Shown: piece by piece, positions 35,275 to 46,929 of the stretch
Numbering within the stretch: position 1 is the first letter of the stretch
How the letters are laid out: every line of letters starts with the position of its first letter
Translations under genes and position numbers: made by a program
Notes under the pieces: generated by a model
Database searches by the model: none
Told to the model about the DNA's origin: nothing
Seen by the model: the letters and a program-made list of their open reading frames with translations, nothing else
Assembly: GCA_030248195.1 (NCBI GenBank)
Contig: JASAND010022374.1
Span: 1 to 64,000, forward strand
Direction: 5' to 3'
Source: Trissonchulus latispiculum
Taxonomy: Eukaryota > Nematoda > Enoplea > Enoplida > Ironidae
DNA length: 64,000 nt

Positions 35275-35780
35275 CAGCATGCCTGTCTTGCAGGGAAGCC
35301 TGTCTTCATTTGCATAACCGCTCTGTTCACTGATTTACGGTTGGCTCAGCATTATTCCTCAAGTTGTGTAGGTCTGAAAGAAACAAAGCAATAAGCTAAA
35401 TTGTCGAAAATAAGACTAAATAATTAACTAATTACGTCGAAAACTTAACAAAAAAGATCAAGGAAGGAAAATAGAGCAGAAGATGCCACGCAGCACTTGC
35501 AAACATAGCATTCATTCATAGGCCTCTTTTTGCACCCTGACTTCATAGCCGGAATGGCCGAGTGGTTAGAAGGGCGGACTCTTAAGTCGCAAGTGTGGGT
35601 TCGATTCCTACTTCCGGTTTATTTTTTTTAAATTGTTCGAGGTAGCTTAGCCAGCTAGTAACTTTTTAGGTGAGTCGAAAGGTTCTACGTTAGCCAAAAT
35701 AAACTGGCATTCAGTATTTGCCATACAGACGTTCACACACGTGTACTAGGCATACAAATATTCACACGCCTGTACTAATC
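35275..35780 (+). repeat. tRNA-bearing repeat, copy 2
   Basis: Repeats the flanks of copy 1 in the same order: GCATGCCTGTCTTGCAGG, GGTTGGCTCAGCATTATT, CTAAATAATTAACTAATTA, then the tRNA-like gene, then GTTCTACGTTAGCCAAAAT. Confidence 0.75.
35548..35618 (+). tRNA. tRNA-like gene, copy 2 (anticodon uncertain)
   Basis: Same 71-nt structure as 31190-31260, with a run of eight T after the 3' end. Here GTCGC replaces GTCAC after the loop. This lets GCGG pair with (T/C)CGC in the anticodon stem and puts CTT (Lys) at positions 34-36. It is the copy most compatible with a functional fold. Confidence 0.62.
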
Positions 35781-36226
35781 GAGACTGCCAGTAGACATTT
35801 TCATTGGCTGTATAGACAAGCTTGTACACCTTTTTACATTGTTCCCTCTGTACACAGATTTCCTAATGGTAGGGAAGAATATGAGTTTTAACTAATGGAA
35901 AGCAAACTTAGTTTATTGACACATGACAGTACTACGTTTGATGCAAAAAAGCTTAAAGCTTCAAAAAAACAACGCAAACGCCTCTCCCCCTTTCCGGTTC
36001 TTCTTTTGGCTTCCACGTTTCGACCATTTCGATGACAGATTCAGGCATCTAAAATATTGAAAGGGTACATACATAGACAATATTACTGAATATTATATCT
36101 CTTAGATAAGCAGGGATTCGTCTTTTTCAATTAAGTTGGAAAGGGGGTACATGTCGTGGCGCTCGGCGATCAGCTGGTTCTTTGCCCTCCCTTTCGGTGA
36201 ATTCCCCCATCAAGAGTGGCCTGGAT

Positions 36227-36308
36227 GTTGCGTAGTATATTGTGCAGTTCTTGTTTAGGCCGCTTCGGTTGCGTAATATATTGTGCAGTTCTTGTTTAGG
36301 CCGCTTCG
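36227..36308. repeat. 41-bp tandem duplication
   Basis: GTTGCGTA(G/A)TATATTGTGCAG and the following TTCTTGTTTAGGCCGCTTCG occur twice in a row, differing at one base. Confidence 0.9.
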
Positions 36309-36711
36309 GTTGCAGATCTCTAAAATTTTGAGAACAACAGAATGAAAAAATTTGATATTTGTATAGGCACTAAGAAACGACAGTTCTGCAGATTAAAGTC
36401 ATACATAACAAAAGCGGTACAGGTAATTGTTTTATATGTTAAAATTTGGTTTTATCTTACTGATAAACAACTTCAATGTCAGATGACTCTTCGTTCTGTT
36501 GCTGTTCATTTTCAGCAGCGTTCTCGGGCTAGGCTCAGAACAGGACATGTATTACTTAACCTACAGCATCAGTATACTCACAGACAACGCTGGTTACAGA
36601 CATTTACACAGGCGCTGTACTCTATTTCCTTTTGTCTGCAGACAAGCCTGTTTTCATTTACATAAGCCCCCTGTTCAGCTAACCTAGCAGAAACTTTTTG
36701 AAAAAAATTTA

Positions 36712-36782
36712 ACCGGAAGTAGGATTCGAACCCACACTTGTGACTTAAGAGTCCGCCCCTCTAACCACTCGGCCATTCCGGC
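36712..36782 (-). tRNA. tRNA-like gene, copy 3 (anticodon uncertain)
   Basis: Minus-strand 71-nt copy with the same acceptor, D and T arms and CTTAAGTC loop. The poly-T terminator follows on the minus strand (TTTTTTT at about 36702-36708). The surrounding repeat is truncated upstream on the minus strand (similarity ends near 36845). Confidence 0.6.
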
Positions 36783-37287
36783 TATGAAGACAGGCTGCAA
36801 AAAGGGGCCTATGAATGAATGCTAAGTTTGGAAGTGCTGGGTCGGGAGTACTACAAATCGCAAAAAATTTTGGTCAAAATTTACAACTTTGAAAATTTTC
36901 GCTTCCGGGCAAATTAGGTCCGTATGTTTTTTTCGTGCAAGTCACGCTCGGAAAAGTGCAATTGGTTCTGTGGACCTTTTTCTTTGGCTAGACTGCAAAA
37001 CGTAAAACACTGCCCAATAATTTAGTAACAATTCTGTCAGTTTCTAGCTAAGTATACAGTTCTGCCATGCAAATGATTTTCATAAAAACTTAATCCAAAT
37101 TGGGCTTAATTTAGTTGTTGTTTTTGTTGGGAATTGTATTCTTACTTCAGCCTTAACTCTGTATACTCAATAAAAAGTTGGTACGAAACTTAACTTGTTC
37201 CTATAAAACGAAATCAGGAAGGAAACTACTATGCTTAAAGAGATACTTGAAGGCAAATTAAGACAAAAGGCTTAATAGTTCTCGTAG

Positions 37288-37350
37288 CGTAGACGTCAAG
37301 GGTGACGTCTAGTAATCACAGATTCCGGGGTTCGACTCCCAGTAAGATCT
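37288..37350 (+). other. Degenerate tRNA-like B-box sequence
   Basis: GGTTCGACTCC matches the polymerase III B-box consensus and TAGCGTAGACG loosely matches an A box. Acceptor and anticodon stems do not pair, so this is at best a tRNA-derived relic. Confidence 0.2.
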
Positions 37351-37944
37351 AAACTTTTCTAATTGGATTTTCATAATGTTTAAGGCAATATTTAAAATCT
37401 ATAGACCAGAAATGTTAATCGACAACAAGCATCATAATTATGCGGAAAAGGGGGCATCTCCTAAGCACATGTATATACGTTTCTTGCAACTGAAAAGGGG
37501 GCATTTCCTAAGCAAATTTATAGACATTTCTTACAGTAATCAATAATATGACATAATGGGACATTTCAAGAAAGCCCCCCGGATACAGTCACAGAAATTG
37601 CCCTTGTGTGTTAAAATATGTAACGCAGCCCAGATTTTATTTTGTTAAATGAATACTTATTCTCCGGTTTTTTTTCATTGGTTTTCTTCCGCTTTTCCGA
37701 TTTTTCTTCGGACAACAAACCCCAGTCATCTTCTGAAATAAAAACGAATGTCTCATTTTTATTTAAATTTCAACCGTCATCTAACTTCTTGTTTGCTCAT
37801 TAAAACTGAAAAATGTTCCAAATTGAAGCCATGTTTAAGTTAGAAAAGCTATATACGTTTCCCGTTTTAAAAATAGATTCTAATTTAAACCTTCCTTTTG
37901 TTCTCAAGAAATTTGATTTTGTTAGTGCAAGTGCATGTCAAATA

Positions 37945-38330
37945 ATGAACGCCAGTTGATTTTGGCTAATGTAGAACTTTTCGACTCATCTAAAAAGTTT
38001 CTAGCTAGCTAACCTAGCAGAAACTTTTTGAAAAAATTTTAACCGGAAGTAGGATTCGAACCCACACTTGTGACTTAAGAGTCCGCCCCTCTAACCACTC
38101 GGCCATTCCGGCTATGAAGACAGGCTGCAAAAAGGGGCCTATGAACGAATGCTAAGTTTGGAAGTGCTGGGTCGGATCTTTTGCTCTATTTTCCTTCCTG
38201 GAACTTTTGTGTTAAGTTTTCGACGTAATTAGTTAATTATTTAGTCTTATTTTCGACAATTTAGCTTTTTGCTTTCCTTCTTTCACACTACACAGCTTGA
38301 GCAATAATGATGAGCCAACAGTTAGCTAAC
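37945..38330 (-). repeat. tRNA-bearing repeat, copy 4
   Basis: Inverted copy of the unit. It starts with the complement of GTTCTACGTTAGCCAAAA, includes the tRNA-like gene, and continues through TAATTAGTTAATTATTTAG and the complement of GGCTCA(G/T)CATTATT. Confidence 0.75.
38042..38112 (-). tRNA. tRNA-like gene, copy 4 (anticodon uncertain)
   Basis: Minus-strand 71-nt copy, essentially identical to copy 3 within the tRNA-like sequence and followed by a T run. In all four copies position 9 is G, the base modified by TRMT10 enzymes. Confidence 0.6.
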
Positions 38331-39059
38331 TTAATACGGAAAGTTGAGTGTTGCAAAAAACTTGAAAGATGAACGTAATAAACAACTAATAAAGTGCTTT
38401 TAAAACGAAACTACTATGCTTAAAGAGATCCTTGAAGGAAAAGGAAATAGAAAGCAGCACGAAAACGTTGCTACGCCAAAACAATGAAACAAACATTAGC
38501 AAGGAAATTGAAAAAACATGCTGAAAAAGGAATGAAGAAAAATAATAAAAATCAAGAAAACTACAATAAATACACAAAAAGGGAAGAGAAACAGAAGAGA
38601 AATAAAAGAATCGCTATGTTTCACCTCACGGAACTATACGAAAACGAAACAAAAAACTTTAAAGAAAAAGTGACACACCAATAGCGTCAAGATTTGGCGA
38701 GTGACACACCAATTGAGGGCGGAGTTTTCTTTAACAACAAGCTGCCATGTTTCGGCAATTTTTAACAAAAGTTGAGATTTTAAGTGATCAGTTTCGGCGA
38801 AACTTGCGTATTTCTTTGATTCGTCTGTTTGATTTTGATTAGTTTTGACCGGTTGATTAATATTGACCGGGGTGGTCTTCGTCCGTCTCTTGGATTTGGG
38901 GAAATATGTACAAGAATGAAAAATTCAGAATTGCAATATTTCTGGTTTACTAAGGGGGGTCCAACAACGATTCATCATTAACTGTATCTTTATTCCAATT
39001 TTATTATGTGCTTATTGATTCCAATCTCTGTTTGAAGCAATAACTATTAAATACTAGTT
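38331..39059. other. No gene recognised
   Basis: A Lys/Asn-rich 66-codon frame (38484-38684) is low complexity. GTGACACACCAAT is directly repeated at 38670 and 38701. Otherwise AT-rich. Confidence 0.3.
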
Positions 39060-39610
39060 ACATACACGGGGTTCGAATCTGGGGGGAGTCCACCCCGATT
39101 CTGACGAAGGGTCTACCCTTAAGAAATTCCAAAATTTGAAAAGGGTCCAGCCCGCCGAAATTAAGTTGTTACGGTTTTGACCAAAAAATAGTAAAAATTG
39201 ATAATTTTTAGCGATTTTTAAAACATTTTTTAAAAAAATTGCTAAAATTTGCTAAAAGTGACCAATTTTTGGTAAAAATAGCTGTGGGGTCTGCCCTTTT
39301 TTCCTTTACGCCGAGGGGGTCTACTCGTTTTTGGTCGGTCTGGGGGAAGTCTGCACCCCCCATTCCCCCACGTTATCCTATGGTTACAGCCGGTCGGTTC
39401 TCGGTACGCCGACTCGAAGGCGATCAACGGCCGGCTGCCTATACTATGGGTGACAAAACCAGTATTTTCATAATTTAATGGCCGATTTGCAGAGGAAACC
39501 AAGGATTGGCCAGCTGGCGCCTTGCGGCCGTGCGGCCGTCATGTGGGCCGGCCAATTAACGGCCGGCCGCCGATTGGCCGTTTTCCGCCCAACCGGTCAA
39601 CAAAACTGAT
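39060..39610. repeat. GC-rich island with G-runs and GGCCGGCC words
   Basis: 39060-39370 contains short G and C runs. 39385-39600 is rich in GGCCGGCC and GGCCG words like the hAT MITE at 17986-18251, which suggests a related element, but clean termini and target duplications were not found. Confidence 0.4.
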
Positions 39611-39769
39611 AGGCAGTAATCGGGTGATTAATAAGTCGGGGGTTATAGGTGCTTATTCTTCTGTGTTTATTGATTTCAGTCTCTGCTTGCCGCAATAGCT
39701 CCGTTAAATAATAGCTATATAGCAGGGTGTTTTGCTAAACCTTTGCTTCACTTCTGTAACTTCCGGCTT

Positions 39770-40380
39770 GGTTTCTGTATAGGGGAAATCTCTTTTCTAC
39801 AGGTATACGGTAACTGAAACAGCGATGTAGCTTAACTTGCTAAAAAGAAAAAGTTGTAATACCCTAAAAGGTGGAATAAAGCTTTGAGTCGTTAAAGAAG
39901 ACTCATTACAAATATTGTGGACTTTGCAATTAAGTTGTTATTGAATCCTTCAGATTTTATTTAAGATCCTTGTCAGTGCTCCATTGGATTTATGACTCTG
40001 GTGATTGCCTTTTCCTGCATCCCTATAACCTGTAGAGTTATCATTCATTAAATCACTTTAAAATTGTGTCTACCTATGGCTTACGGTTGCATCAGAGCGC
40101 AGTAATAGAGTCCCTCAGATTAATCCATTTGAGCTAAAAACAGTTTTACGGAAGTTAAAGAGTATACTAAGATCCGATTAGTTCCAAGGTTTTGTAAAGA
40201 GTCTCTAATCTATTGGAGCTCAAAAACTCAGTGCACTGTAATTTAGTAGTACCTAGTAAAACCATAGCTTTACCTGGACGAGGTACTAAAAGGGAACATC
40301 GAGCGAGACCTCCGCCGCCAACACTTGTTTTAATAGATAACCCGACTTTTAGCTTCTGGTGTAATTTGCTCATGTCACAT
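39770..40380 (+). repeat. Intergenic block F, unit B (left part)
   Basis: Matches 13850-14300: AAAGGTGGA(A/G)..., GACTTTGC(A/T)ATTA, GGCTTACGGTTGCAT and T(T/C)TGGTGTAATT in the same order. It lies 8 kb before receptor 2. Confidence 0.55.
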
Positions 40381-40429
40381 GTGAGTGTCACTCGTGCCAC
40401 CCACTCACGTCCGCCTGAGTCCACTGGGG

Positions 40430-40685
40430 GGGGAGTTGGACCCCGCTGACTGACCGGGACTTGAGACTGACAACATGGAATATTTTGAATACCCTGATGA
40501 TTTACACCCCCCCCAGTATGAAAAGAGGTGGTAGCATACGTGTGCTTGGGGGGGGGGGGAGGGGGGTTGGGGGGGGGGGGGGGGCTTCACCCCACCCAGA
40601 CTTGAGCTCACCCCCCCCCAGAATCCGGATTTTTCCGGTAAAAAACCGGAAAAATCCGGTTTTTCACTTCACCCCCCCCCACAGA
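40430..40685. repeat. G/C-run array with a short perfect hairpin
   Basis: G-runs up to 16 and C-runs up to nine alternate. At about 40623-40656 CCGGATTTTTCCGGT is followed after a short A-rich spacer by its exact complement. Strong secondary-structure potential. The glycine- and proline-rich frames here are artefacts. Confidence 0.8.
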
Positions 40686-40689
40686 ACTT

Positions 40690-41539
40690 CCCCTCCTGCA
40701 CATGTCTGGGTGGTAGTACGGATATGCGGAATACCCCAGTTGCGGTAAGGAGCCCCGCCCCGAGTTCCAGGCGAAACCCCATCTTGTAAGGGAAAGTCAT
40801 GATAATCGGTCATTTCGCGGGAGTCTCCCCGGTCCATAACTGGTGCTTGCTCGCAACAACGTTGACGAAAAACTGACTCGTTATACTCATCCGGATAATC
40901 ACGATTTTGCAAAAGTTCGAAAAGGTTTTGAATATCTTAATGTTTATTATCTAATTGATGTTGGAATCTTTCGGTTGACGTCGTCACACCCCTCCGACAT
41001 CTACCACATGACACGGTAGCCACATGTGAAGTTGGAGTCTACGAGATTAGTAAAATAATGTTGTCTACTTTATTATCAGATTAAAATCCTAAGATTACAA
41101 GTGATTACAGGTGGTATGCGATATCGGAGAATTGTACGACCTGACCAACTACGAGATAGTAAAAGATTACAATGGTTTATTGGAACTTCTGTAATGCACA
41201 CTCAACAATCGAACAAATTATTAGAGAACACAAACTAATGCAAAAACCAATTCTCAATAAATTTCACCCCCAATTTACTGCAGGCACCAATAATCCCAAA
41301 ATCCATACACAATAACCTAACGGGAGTACCCCAACTGAACGAACACAACTTAACCCGACCGCAACTAACACTCACTACCCCAACACAGACGGCATCAACT
41401 ATTAGCTAAGTAACCTGCGAATTCAGTCATGAGAGAGAAAGCATTGAATGTTTGTAAGAATTTGTTGTTGAATTCACTTAGGCTTAGCATCGAGAGAATA
41501 ATTTATATCCTCCCTGCCGGTGCTAACGTCACATCGTCT
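40690..41539. other. Insertion within block F, no gene recognised
   Basis: Separates the two parts of block F in unit B. It has no coding signal and is probably the non-coding part of a mobile element. Confidence 0.35.
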
Positions 41540-41790
41540 CACAGTTTTGCCTTTTCAGCTAAATTCTGAGCTAATAGCAAATTATGCTTCTTATTTCCTC
41601 ATGTTACATAAACTCAGAAACTTTTTATAAGAAAATTTTTTGGTTTTTCTTTTGAGTTACTGGTTTTTACCTCCTTCTTCTGCAACTACAAAACACAACC
41701 GAAATAAGGTTTCCTGATGTGATTGGAAATTTCACAACTTCCGCATACATATATATCAGTGTCCTAATCTAGTGAACTAGTGAACTTGAA
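41540..41790 (+). repeat. Intergenic block F, unit B (right part)
   Basis: Matches 14310-14560 (CAGCTAAATTCTGAG, CTCAGAAACTTTT, TGCAACTACAAAACACAA). Followed by an AT microsatellite (41800-41850). Confidence 0.55.
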
Positions 41791-42479
41791 ACGTTGTTAG
41801 TATATGTATATATAGTATACCGTATATATAGTATATAATATAAGTATAGACGCTTCTATATAGGAATTGTTGAATTACACAATGTTAGATACAATTTGGG
41901 GGCTAAAAACCTATTAATTGAGCAAATCCTCGACTGAAAATCATGCTGGGCTGACAATCCTCACAACCCCTATCGGGCAAGAGGAGTTTCCGTAAGGTGC
42001 CAATTGAAAATAACCGAAACATTCATTCCCCAATCATACAAATCATAGCATTCCACAATCATACAAACCAGCTACTCCTAATAATCTGTTAATTTCGGAG
42101 CCTCACGCTCCATGAGGGGTTTCCCGAATAACCGTCTTACGTAAATTTCCGAACGTATTCACACATTAATTTTACCCACATTTATTCAACAGAATACCTA
42201 ACTATTTAAATAACTAAATAACTAAACCTTAATTGTGTGCATACTTGATTCCTAAACTATTAAAGTTTGTTGTACTGGGATTTGGCTTTTGCAATTCTTT
42301 TAGAATTGCATATAAAAAATTTTTGTGAAAAACTGAACTTTTAGAATTGCTCATAAAAGAAATTTTGTGAAAAACTGAACTTTGCAAGTTTGGCAAAAAC
42401 TTTGTAAGAAATTTGGAGGGGTTTACATGAGCTACCCTTATTTTTGAAATAATAAAATAATAATTGTAAAAAGAACAAA

Positions 42480-42760
42480 AATTGACTCGAAAGCCCAACA
42501 TGCTGGAAAACATAAAATTGGCCCAAAAAACCCATCATGCTAGAAATAAATAAGAAAATAAAATCCGGTCATAAGGCCGAAGATGCTGCATAAAACGTTT
42601 GGCTCGGTGGCCCAAAATGCACATTAAAAATTTGGCCTGATGGCACACAGAGAATATAAAAATATATGGCCCGTAGGCCTCCCAAAATGCATAATAAAAA
42701 GTTGGCCAAAAGGCCGAAATATTGGAGAATTGGCCGGGCATAAGAAACCCAAATGGCCCC
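42480..42760. repeat. Degenerate short tandem repeat with GGCCNNNNGGC words
   Basis: Variants of CCCAAAATGCATAATAAAAA then TTGGCC recur about five times at irregular spacing of roughly 50-60 bp. The 60-80 codon frames here follow the repeats and are not genes. Confidence 0.6.
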
Positions 42761-43068
42761 TAAACAACAAAGGTTGTGTTCATTCATGTTGTGTTGTTGC
42801 CTCATTCTCCTTTTCTGGTCTGTGGGCGTGAAAAGTTCCCTAAGTGTGTCCTAATAATTGGGATTTGTATTGCTATACTCCCGAGACATACCCATGTCAC
42901 GAGAAGCAATACGCGTGGGGGATGGGGACAATTCGACGACCGGCCGAGTCTCAACGAACACTGACTGAATTCTGAATTTTTGGAAGCGAGCGACAGCTCG
43001 CTGACAGCTCGTTGACAGTTTGTAATTAGAGCGGCGGCTAAAAATTTTCTTTGATTTTGGAGGAAAGC

Positions 43069-43101
43069 TTCTAGAAGTTTCTAAAAACTTCTAGAAGCTT
43101 C
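43069..43101. promoter_or_regulatory. Two perfect heat-shock elements in a palindrome
   Basis: TTCTAGAAGTTTC (43069-43081) and TTCTAGAAGCTTC (43089-43101) are each three TTC/GAA units in exact 5-bp phase. Together with flanking bases they form an inverted repeat of about 17-bp arms around TAAAAA. No heat-shock gene lies nearby. Confidence 0.5.
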
Positions 43102-43105
43102 CTAT

Positions 43106-44399
43106 CTTTTGCACGTGAAGCTCAAGGCTCTTTTTGGCCTGGAGTTTAGTTGGGGACTCAGATTAATGATAATGGCGAAATATTGCGCCCAACTGACCAA
43201 CTTTTTGATAAATTTCAGGGACGAAACTTGGCGACTTTTATAAAATTCAAGGTTTACACGTAAACGTAACCAAAGGAACAGATAATTAAGGTACGATTTC
43301 AACTCGCTCAAAAATTGGATAAAAGGTGTCAAAATTAAACCAGTCTAGACTTATATGAAATAGATAAACTTACAAGAGATTACTTTGAGCGAAATAATTT
43401 CTTTAGGCTGGTTAATAATTGTTTATTATTCCCTTGTTTTTGGGCCCCTCACTTTTGATTTTGACTTAAACTTTTGGCCGAAAATAAGGGACGCTACCTA
43501 CAAGTCTTAGCAACAATTGCTCCTTGTTGCCAGAAACTCCTTGTCCTCACTTGACCAAGGGCAAGGGAGCAATTGTTAGAAAAAATATGCACAAAACAAT
43601 TCCACGTAATTTATAGCTAAACAAAAATTATATTAATGAATTTTACGTACTTAACTACCTAGGAATAACTTCTTTCCGTTTAATTTAATTTATGTTTGAG
43701 GGAGTTAGGCCACCTCCAAACCATTAGAGATGGAGAAAAGTGTATACTAACTCTCCTCTGGAGAGGCAATTCTTCTGCTGGACTAAGGCCAACCTAAAGT
43801 TCAGGCGAGGACAACCTCACGTGTGGGGAGGGATGAATGGCCGTAGTAGCAAAGGCTTACTACTACGGTGTTTGGAAGTCAGACAGCTTCCCAGACAATG
43901 GGACTGGACTTAACACAAAGGTTTTGTAAGTCATAAGTTAGAACAGGCCTTCCTTCAAATTGTCTAAACTCCTCAGTCGTCTACCTTTCTGTCTATTGAG
44001 CGGTGTTCTCTAAGGGCTCTCCGGGTTCACCCTTATAATAGCTTGCTTCGTTGTGTCCGCTCCGGTTCCACCTACTCTCCCCCCAGTGGATTGCTGTAAA
44101 GGTATGGCCGTATGTGTGTTTGTTTGTTTGTTGTATTGTATGACTGGGTCTGATGTATGTGTGCACTGTTTATTAAATCATTTATTCAACTGTGCTCTGT
44201 TATATTGGTAGTTAGGTTTAGCTGCTTAGCCTAGGTAGGTTGGATCATCAACTTTATCATCATCATCAACAACGGTTTGACGAGGCATCACCTGCCTGGT
44301 TTCTGACGGCCAGGCACGTTATCTATTGTGTAGCAGCGCCCCCGACAATTACTCGCCGGATAGCCAGTCGGTCTATAATCAGCATTTGGTACGGCTTAC
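43106..44399. other. Unassigned, probably transposon-derived
   Basis: No coding signal. Contains an inverted pair around 43510-43578 (AGCAATTGTTAG facing CAACAATTGCT), a GTTT microsatellite near 44118, and a GC-richer stretch at 43970-44100. Could be the untranslated part of a retroelement. Confidence 0.3.
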
Positions 44400-44800
44400 A
44401 CTGAATACTGTATACTGAATCCAGTACAGCTTTGGTGACAAGAAGAATTGCCAAGGGGAATGCTAAGCTCAAACTAACTGCCACCTAATATATACTCTTT
44501 TCCTGCTGGAATATTTCAGTGATTCTATTTGCGGCATGTATTGCTAATCCACCGTCCAGCAATTCTATTAACATATTAATTCACTAAATTTCAATTGACA
44601 CATTCGACATCGCTTGGTCGGAAATCATAACTAGTTTCTTTTCTTAGCACAGAGCAAAGCATAATGAGCAAGGTGGATGCTTCTAGTGCTCTTAGGTACT
44701 TGAGTCCAAAAGTCAACGATTTTTGATATTCTAAGTTTAGAAAGAGTTACTGGTCCTGGCATCAGACAGTATCACAAAATGTTTGAGTGATCGTGTTTTC
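44400..44800 (+). repeat. Intergenic block U, copy 4 (unit B)
   Basis: GCTCAAACTAACTGCC (44468) parallels TCTCAAACTGACTGCC (29532), and CTGGCATCAGACAGTATCACA (44757) parallels the CTGGCATTAGACTA of the other copies. Confidence 0.45.
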
Positions 44801-44830
44801 GATGCGGAGGTACCGATAGCGACAACCTCC

Positions 44831-46589
44831 CGCCAAAACAACATTCTTGTGAACGACAAATTGAACTGTATACTCCGTTCACTGATGCTGTTCAATTAGG
44901 CACACGTTTAAGTAAATACGAAACAACAACAATTAAGATTAGCTTTTATAATTTGTATAGCTCTTCTCTTCCAGCTTGTCTTTCCTTTCTCGCGTTTAAC
45001 TGTTTCCTGACAAGCATGGAGTACAAAGGTGAGCGTCCGCCTGCGCAGTAGTTATAAGGTAGACCTTAATTACTGAATTACGCGGAACTTAATGGCAGTA
45101 TCGCCTGGGGATCGTTTTTCTTGACCTTCGTCTCTCAGTCTCTTAACAGCGGTTTGTAGAAAGCCCAACTTATGGGCTACAAATGGTTAGACCCTAGCCG
45201 AAAGGAACACACTTTTCTTAACGAGTTAAGAAACAAACAAGGATAGTATTATCCCTTTGTATTTTCTGGAAAGGTCAATACCGGAAGGAATGGAACGACT
45301 TAGGAGTGCACAGAAAAGATAAAACCAGCGTGAATGAAATGCACCTCCAATTCGAAATAAACGAAGTTCACAATGATGTATTAACTTTCAATAGGTAGAA
45401 CATCGCTGAAATCAAAAGTTTGCATGGGAACAATGAGACCCCCAGCTCTTTCTAGTATCTTAAGCCTGTAAAGACGCTCGTCATATTGAGGCCGAAATCA
45501 CGGGGGTGGCTTACCATTGTTAACCATGTGTTTGAACTATAACGCTTCTGATTGGATACTTGCTTTCCTCAGTCAAAATTATATACATGCACAAAGCATC
45601 TCCCTCAGAGATCCGAGAGGGGTGCCACTGCGTGGTAAACCATGTGTTTACATGCGGATTAACTAAGATGAATCTAAGTGGCTGCTATCGCTTCATTTTG
45701 CAGATAAGTCTCATTTCAATGAGATTCATTTTAGTTCAATCAAACTCTTACAAACACATGGTTAAGAACGAGCGTCTCGCAAATTAAAAGAACTTGAAAG
45801 TGTGCTGAGTGTCCTACTCTTCCTTTAAACTCTTCCCTTCCCAATAAAACCGACAACCTCTTACTCCTGCCTGGATTTCACAAAAACTTCCCCAATCCAA
45901 GTAATGAGCTAACTTCTGAAAGAGTCATGGATAATTATAGTGTGGGTAATGTTGTTTTCTTCCTGTTCATTTTTCAAGCATACCTACTAATTATGGGGGC
46001 AGACACTGTTGGGCCGATTTGCGGTGCTTCTCCGAGTTTGCTCATTTTCACGTATGGATTTTGTGGTTATCGAGCTAAATAAAACAAAAAGTTAATTTTG
46101 TTTTATTGTTCGGCGATTTCCTCAAAAGTGACCTGCTCTTAGGGAAGTGAAGTTAGGGTAAAAAGACTGTGGAAAATCCTCTCAGCACATGAAATTATGT
46201 ATTAAATGAAATTTAAATTCTTAAAGTCCAACATTTTTTGAAACCGGAAAATAGAAGCTGTTCTTAATTTATTTCTTAAACATTCTTCAGCATTAGACTT
46301 CGCATAGAACATCCTAAAATAATGTGTTACCTTATAGACTCTTGCTTATAGTTAAGAACTCATATACTTCATCCATAAAGCATATGTACATAACACATGA
46401 ATGAAAAATTCTGCAATAGCGCAGAAATTGCCGAAAGGGAAAAGTAGCTGCCTTAAAATTTGAATTCTTCAAGAAAGCAGTAATTCTATCAAAGAATATA
46501 AGTCCTCGTGTAAATTAATTCTATTACTGAACATATTTCAAATGGGACTTCTGCTGTGTTTCCGAGCTTGCTGCCACTTGTCGCTACCA
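44831..46589. other. No gene recognised
   Basis: Non-coding. AACCATGTGTTT occurs twice (about 45522 and 45641) in a weak direct repeat. No exon or RNA gene could be supported. Confidence 0.3.
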
Positions 46590-46830
46590 TCTGACTAATA
46601 AACAGATCCTATTACTTCCCCTTCCGATTTCACGATCGGGGAGAAATTTCCACCTGTCTTAGTCGATTCTTAGTGATTAGAAAAGTCAACATCTCTATTC
46701 AGATATGCTAGATATATAATAAGGCACAAATTAACATTAGTCTGGCATTAGAACTAACTCACATTATAGCAAGGTTCAATAGTTTGTTCTGGTACTAAAT
46801 TACAACAGTCTTTTTCTGGTTTTAGACTTG
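46590..46830 (+). repeat. Intergenic block U, copy 5 (unit B)
   Basis: GATCGGGGAGAAATTTCCACC, then CCTGTCTTAGTCGATTC and ATTAGTCTGGCATTAGAAC. Closest in word content to 29690-29820. Confidence 0.55.
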
Positions 46831-46929
46831 CTGCGGGAAACTCAAGATCGGACATAAGCAGTTTTTGAATAAAATACGATTGAATAAACTAAATAAATAA
46901 AATTTTTTGCCATAATTTAGATGTAGGCC

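Noticed and set aside
37288..37350. Fifth tRNA gene
   Set aside because: The B box is good but no cloverleaf can be formed. Kept only as a low-confidence relic.
38484..38684. Lysine-rich 66-codon frame
   Set aside because: Low-complexity A-rich DNA with no similarity or splice context.
40405..40912. Proline- and glycine-rich frames
   Set aside because: Composition is fully explained by G and C homopolymer runs.
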